Below are positions 60,676 through 64,000 of a DNA stretch of 64,000 nt, piece by piece. Below the pieces are notes generated by a model. The model was given only the letters and a program-made list of their open reading frames with translations, did no database searches and was not told where the DNA came from. Position 1 is the first letter of the stretch, and the number at the start of each line of letters is the position of its first letter. This stretch comes from Streptomyces tubercidicus. GTDB lineage: Bacteria; Actinomycetota; Actinomycetes; Streptomycetales; Streptomycetaceae. Location of the stretch: NCBI RefSeq assembly GCF_027497495.1, contig NZ_CP114205.1, forward strand, positions 4,712,001 through 4,776,000, given 5' to 3'. Position numbers and translations under genes: made by a program.

Positions 60676-61248
60676 ATGGCGGCAAAGCCCGAAGAAACCT
60701 CGGAGTTTCGGCCCGCAGTTAGCGAGTCCTGGTCTGATGGGGAATCTCTGCATACTGAGCTCCTCGCGGCGAAGGCGTCGGTTTACGACCCTTGTGGGTT
60801 CACCTGCTCGCGTCCGGTTCCCGAAGTGGAGAGCGCTGAGTACGCGGCACATGAATTCACGCTTGACGGCTCCTCCGTCAGGTTTCGGGTTGCCAAGACC
60901 ACCCCGACGAAGGTCGGCCAGTTCGTCACGGTGTGGAAGCGGAGTCCCGGCGGGCCGATTGCGCCGTTCGACTCCGAGGATCCGGTAGATCTCTTCGTCA
61001 TCAGCAGTCGCCAGGGCGATCACTTCGGGCACTTTGTCTTTTCGCGCGAGGTGCTCTGTGCACGAAATATCGTTTCCAGGAACGGCTCCGGTGGGAAGCG
61101 GGCCTTTCGCATCTATCCGCCATGGGTGGAGACCACCAATCGGCAGGCCCGCACCGCACAGGCGTGGCAGCTGGACCACTTCCTGCACATTCCTGAGGAC
61201 GGGCGGCCCCTCGATTCGGCCCGTGCCCAAAAGCTCCATCACCCGTGA
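60676..61248 (+). CDS. MepB family protein
   Basis: The 190-residue protein matches MepB over most of its length: ESAEYAAHEFTLDGSSVRFRVAKTTPTKVGQFV (core YAAHEF and RVAKTTPTKVGQFVTVWKR), HFGHFVFSREVL, and GKRAFRIYPPWV followed by TAQAWQLDHFL. MepB was named from the mepRAB locus of Staphylococcus aureus, next to a multidrug exporter, but its function remains unknown. Here there is no MepA or MepR neighbour. GGGG precedes the ATG. Its GC content is lower than that of the surrounding repeats. Confidence 0.85.
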   Translation: MAAKPEETSEFRPAVSESWSDGESLHTELLAAKASVYDPCGFTCSRPVPEVESAEYAAHEFTLDGSSVRFRVAKTTPTKVGQFVTVWKRSPGGPIAPFDSEDPVDLFVISSRQGDHFGHFVFSREVLCARNIVSRNGSGGKRAFRIYPPWVETTNRQARTAQAWQLDHFLHIPEDGRPLDSARAQKLHHP

Positions 61249-61470
61249 CTGACGACCGCCGCTCCCATCACGCGGGGCGGCGCGGCCCAAGGGAACTCAT
61301 GCCAAGTCGGCAGTCCCCGTTCGGGCGGCCCGTGGATCGGGCCGGAGGGGCGGAACGTCTCCCGGTGCGCGGAGAAGGGCTCGCCCCGCCCGCCGGGCGC
61401 CACGGACAGAAGGGTGCCGTGGGCCCACGCCGGGCGGTGACCGCGACCCGCCCGCCCGTACTCTGGATGC

Positions 61471-61758
61471 GTGAGCACCACCCCTGAACCCGACTCGGCC
61501 CCTACACCCCAGGACGCCCCCGATGCCGAGCCGGCCTCCGCATCTCCGGACGCCCCCGAGGCCAAGCGAGCCCCTGCGCCCTCGGCCGCCGTGCGTCCCG
61601 TGGCATCCGGGTCTGCCGCGCGGCTGATCTTTGATGACCCGCTGAACCAGCAGTCCTCGGACGACACCGACCGTGGCTGGGGTGAGCGCCCGGCCGGTGG
61701 TGACAGCGCCGCCGACCTCGCCCGTTTCCTCGACGAGAAGCCGCCCCACCACCTCTGA
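61471..61758 (+). CDS. Small conserved actinobacterial protein
   Basis: The 95-residue protein has a Pro/Ala/Ser-rich N-terminal half and a compact C-terminal half with RLIFDDPLNQQSSDDTDRGW (20 residues), then a DLARFLDEKPPHH end that I associate with a small conserved Streptomyces family. There is no membrane segment. The function is unknown. The start is GTG 61471. It is convergent with mscL. Confidence 0.75.
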   Translation: MSTTPEPDSAPTPQDAPDAEPASASPDAPEAKRAPAPSAAVRPVASGSAARLIFDDPLNQQSSDDTDRGWGERPAGGDSAADLARFLDEKPPHHL

Positions 61759-61814
61759 GCGACGCGAGCGAGGCGAGTGAGCCGGCGTCGTCGGCCGGCG
61801 GCTGTGGGCGTCGG

Positions 61815-62321
61815 TTACTCGTAGGTCTTCTGTGTGCCGATCGTGCCCGGCGTGGCCGCGGGCATGGACGGTGAGCCGGTGCGCTGGGCGATCAGCGCAT
61901 CGCGGATCTCGGTGAGCAGCTCGATCTCGGTGGGGTCCGCGGGAGCCGCCTCCAGCGCCTGCCGGGCCGCCTGGCGTTCCTTCCACTTGTTGATCGGAAG
62001 GATCATGAGGAAGTAGACGACCGCGGCGGTGATCAGGAACGTCAGGGCGGCGCTGAGCACCGAGCCCCAGAGGATGTAGATCCCGTCGGTGAACGCGCCC
62101 GTCTTTGGATCCTTGGCGCAGGTGGCGGTCAGGCAGGCCTGGTAGTGATCGAGGTTCTGCGAGCCGAGCGCGCCCACGATGGGGTTGATGATGCCCTTCA
62201 CCACCGCGTTGACGATGTTGGTGAAGGCTGCACCGACGACGACCGCTACCGCGAGTTCGATGACGTTGCCGCGCATCAGGAATTCCTTGAATCCCTGAAG
62301 GACGCCCTTGCTCTCGCTCAC
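61815..62321 (-). CDS. mscL: Large-conductance mechanosensitive channel MscL
   Basis: The 168-residue channel subunit opens under membrane tension to release osmolytes. Helix 1 (GNVIELAVAVVVGAAFTNIV) and the extracellular loop with two cysteines (ACLTATCAKD) are followed by helix 2 (FLITAAVVYFLMILPI). The C-terminal cytoplasmic helix (EIELLTEIRDALIAQR) forms the pentamer bundle. It is longer than the usual 130-150 residues because of the loop and a Thr/Gly-rich tail. GTG 62321 has AAGAGG 7 bases upstream; the two loop cysteines are unusual in this family. Confidence 0.95.
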   Translation of the reverse strand: MSESKGVLQGFKEFLMRGNVIELAVAVVVGAAFTNIVNAVVKGIINPIVGALGSQNLDHYQACLTATCAKDPKTGAFTDGIYILWGSVLSAALTFLITAAVVYFLMILPINKWKERQAARQALEAAPADPTEIELLTEIRDALIAQRTGSPSMPAATPGTIGTQKTYE

Positions 62322-62624
62322 CTGACAGCCTCTTTCCATGCTCACTACGGACGGTGCACCAACAATCAGCACCGCAACTTACGGCAGGGCAGGGCAGAGG
62401 TGTCCAGTCGTGTGACATGAACCATCGAGCGGCCGGTGTATGCGGGCGGAATTGGTCGTTCCGACGGAGGGCGCTGATCTCGCCGACCTCCTGGCCGACC
62501 TCCTGGACAGATGCCGCGGTACCGGTGCCGTGAGCGCGCCCCCATTGGCGCGCGGCGGGTGCCCCGCCCCGCGCAGCAGTCTCGCGTGGGACGGACGCAG
62601 CGGCCACTTGATCTTGAGGCATGG

Positions 62625-63140
62625 TCACCGCCCTCCCGAGGCCGCCGCCGACGGGCATCCGGGGGCGGGAGCGTCCCGTACGGCACCGTACGAGGCCCCG
62701 CCGGCCAGTGCTGCGGCGGTCATCGCCAGGCCGACCGCCAGTAAGCGCCGTCGCGCGGTCCGCCCCCATCCGTGCCGACCGCCACCGGCCCGCACCGGTG
62801 GAAAGTGCGGCACTTCACACGGCGGCGGAGCGGGAAGCGGCGGCGAAAGGAAATCGGTACCGGCAAGGGAAACGAAGCCGGGAGGGCATGAGGAGGAGGG
62901 AGAGGCAGGAGCGGTAGAGGGAGAGGAAGAGGAAGAGGAAGCGGAAGCGAGCGCGAGAGAAGCATCAAGCGAAGCACCGAGAGACCCACCAAGAGACCCA
63001 CCGAGAGACCCACCAGACATACTGACCACCACCCATGGCGTGAAGGACCGGGCTGACCCGCTGAGCACCACCGTGCCCGAACACGCCTTCCGCCCGCTCC
63101 GGGCTGTGGATGAGGCCGCCGCTGTGGACAACTCGGCCAC
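62625..63140 (-). CDS. Doubtful gene: Ser/Gly repeat protein with one membrane segment
   Basis: The possible 171-residue product has a Ser/Gly/Leu repeat region (GGSLGGSLGGSLGASLDASL), a Ser run, and one basic-flanked hydrophobic helix (RRRLLAVGLAMTAAALAGGASYGAV). In many Streptomyces an SAF/CpaB-like membrane protein gene sits between mscL and the MTA phosphorylase, and this helix resembles its beginning. The rest of that protein cannot be found in any frame, so this may be its decayed remnant. Other frames here are equally open, so confidence is low. Confidence 0.3.
   Translation of the reverse strand: MAELSTAAASSTARSGRKACSGTVVLSGSARSFTPWVVVSMSGGSLGGSLGGSLGASLDASLALASASSSSSSPSTAPASPSSSCPPGFVSLAGTDFLSPPLPAPPPCEVPHFPPVRAGGGRHGWGRTARRRLLAVGLAMTAAALAGGASYGAVRDAPAPGCPSAAASGGR
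62895..63025 (+). repeat. Purine-rich simple repeat
   Basis: GAGAGGGAGAGGAAGAGGAAG-type GA-rich sequence (shortened here to its motif GAGGAA) runs into three copies of AGAGACCCACC(A/G)AG or similar at about 62980-63020. The sequence is strongly strand-asymmetric. Confidence 0.8.
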
Positions 63141-63173
63141 CCGGGAGAGGGAGGCCGAGTGCGTCGCGGGGTG

Positions 63174-64000
63174 TTACGGCAGGTCGATGCCCAGGTCCCA
63201 GCCGGTGTGGGCGCCGGTGCACAGGCAGCTGCGGGCGGTGTTGTCGGGGAGGGTGGCGATCGCGTCGAAGAGGACCTCGCGGAGGCGGCCGACGTTCTCG
63301 GCGAAGACCCGGAAGACCTCGTCGTGGGAGACGCCCTCGCCGGTCTCGGTGCCCGCGTCCAGGTCGGTGACCAGGGCCAACGAGGCGTAGCAGAGGCCCA
63401 GTTCGCGGGCCAGGACGGCTTCGGGGTGGCCGGTCATGCCGACCACCGACCAGCCCTGTGCGGCATGCCAGCGCGATTCGGCGCGGGTGGAGAAGCGGGG
63501 GCCCTCGATGACGACGAGGGTGCCGCCGTCGACCGGCTCCCAGTCCCGGCCGCGGGCCGCCGAGAGGGCGGCCTGGCGCCCCACGGGGCAGTACGGGTCG
63601 GCGAAGGTCAGATGGACGACGTTGGGGACGCTGCCGTCGGGCAGGGGCTCGCCGTCGAAGTAGGTCTGGGTGCGGGCCTTGGTGCGGTCGACGAGCTGGT
63701 CGGGGACCAGGAGGGTGCCGGGGCCGTACTCGGGGCGCAGTCCGCCGACCGCGCACGGGCCGAGGACCTGGCGTACGCCGAGCGAGCGCAGGGCCCACAG
63801 GTTGGCGCGGTAGTTGATGCGGTGCGGTGGGAGGTGGTGGCCACGGCCGTGCCGGGGCAGGAAGGCGACCTGGCGGCCGGCGATCTCTCCCACGAAAAGT
63901 GAGTCGCTCGGGCGCCCGTACGGGGTGTCCACTGTGATCTCGGTCACGTCGTCGAGGAGGGAGTAGAACCCCGATCCGCCGATAACGCCAATCTCCGCGT
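63174..64000 (-). CDS. mtnP: S-methyl-5'-thioadenosine phosphorylase (5' end outside window)
   Basis: The window holds 275 codons of a PNP/MTAP family 2 enzyme, which cleaves methylthioadenosine to adenine and methylthioribose-1-phosphate for methionine salvage. The N-terminal phosphate loop GVIGGSGFYSLLDD is present at the window edge, so only a few residues are missing. LPRHGRGHHLPPHRINYRANLWAL and GPCAVGGLRPEYGPGTLLVPDQ are the family blocks, and GMTGHPEAVLARELGLCYASLALVTD is the nucleoside-site block; each is shown only as a landmark. It ends with TAA at 63174. Confidence 0.92.
   Translation of the reverse strand, partial: AEIGVIGGSGFYSLLDDVTEITVDTPYGRPSDSLFVGEIAGRQVAFLPRHGRGHHLPPHRINYRANLWALRSLGVRQVLGPCAVGGLRPEYGPGTLLVPDQLVDRTKARTQTYFDGEPLPDGSVPNVVHLTFADPYCPVGRQAALSAARGRDWEPVDGGTLVVIEGPRFSTRAESRWHAAQGWSVVGMTGHPEAVLARELGLCYASLALVTDLDAGTETGEGVSHDEVFRVFAENVGRLREVLFDAIATLPDNTARSCLCTGAHTGWDLGIDLP

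Noticed and set aside
62440..63390. A plus-strand open frame of about 300 residues overlapping the MTA phosphorylase end
   Set aside because: It is low complexity (Glu/Ala/Pro rich), overlaps a certain gene on the other strand and has no domain.

Overview
The window is chromosomal DNA of a high-GC actinomycete, almost certainly Streptomyces. Coding third positions are strongly G/C biased, GTG and TTG starts are common, and the gene families are typical of the genus: an HrdD-type sigma factor, XRE/DUF397 pairs, LtrA, questin-oxidase-like and DUF4190 proteins, F420/FMN PPOX enzymes and many TetR/MarR/GntR regulators. There are about 47 supported protein genes, one tRNA, one gene broken by a small repeat, and several clear intrinsic hairpins. 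No rRNA, CRISPR array, transposase or integrase was found.

Layout. 0-10 kb: GPP34 (GOLPH3-like) protein, a D,D-carboxypeptidase with a giant repetitive cytoplasmic tail, a GT39-like membrane protein, a PEP-mutase/isocitrate-lyase-like enzyme, a small secreted protein and RecQ. 10-15 kb: a secreted protein divergent from a NarL-type two-component system with a pair of operator-like palindromes between them, then a solitary DGQHR (DndB-like) gene on the 3' side of tRNA-Arg(CCU). 15-21.4 kb: a tightly overlapping minus-strand operon of a Cys-activating Cy-A(MT)-PCP NRPS, a free carrier protein, a type II thioesterase and a LysE-type exporter. 22-35 kb: TetR/MarR-controlled hydrolase-epimerase, small membrane proteins, secreted metalloprotease, drug exporter, questin-oxidase-like protein, two PPOX enzymes and a GNAT. 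35-38 kb: HrdD behind an exact SigR-type promoter, then an XRE regulator with two DUF397 partners. 38-50 kb: two L,D-transpeptidases, a disrupted CaiB/BaiF CoA-transferase, Yip1, VIT, P1 peptidase, LtrA, methyltransferase, M20 amidohydrolase and a MerR-PP2C fusion. 51-56 kb: a sulfide/persulfide module (GntR, TauE, SQR-like enzyme, divergent MBL-double-rhodanese). 56-64 kb: an MFS exporter, an acyl-CoA synthetase fragment, about 2 kb of gene-free G-rich and tandem-repeat DNA, then MepB, a small conserved protein, MscL and the 3' part of an MTA phosphorylase.

How genes work together. The NRPS operon looks like a minimal thiazoline-forming cassette: the Cy domain condenses an acyl group with cysteine, the embedded methyltransferase-like domain modifies it, TE II edits and LysE exports. 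The sulfur module reads as a pathway: the SQR-like enzyme oxidises sulfide to persulfide, the MBL-rhodanese enzyme converts persulfide to sulfite/thiosulfate, TauE exports the sulfite, and the GntR repressor probably binds the palindrome in the divergent promoter. Several genes (D,D-carboxypeptidase, two L,D-transpeptidases, MscL) concern the envelope. The main structural oddity is recent repeat expansion inside genes (KADA repeats, TauE linker, MFS tail) and between them.
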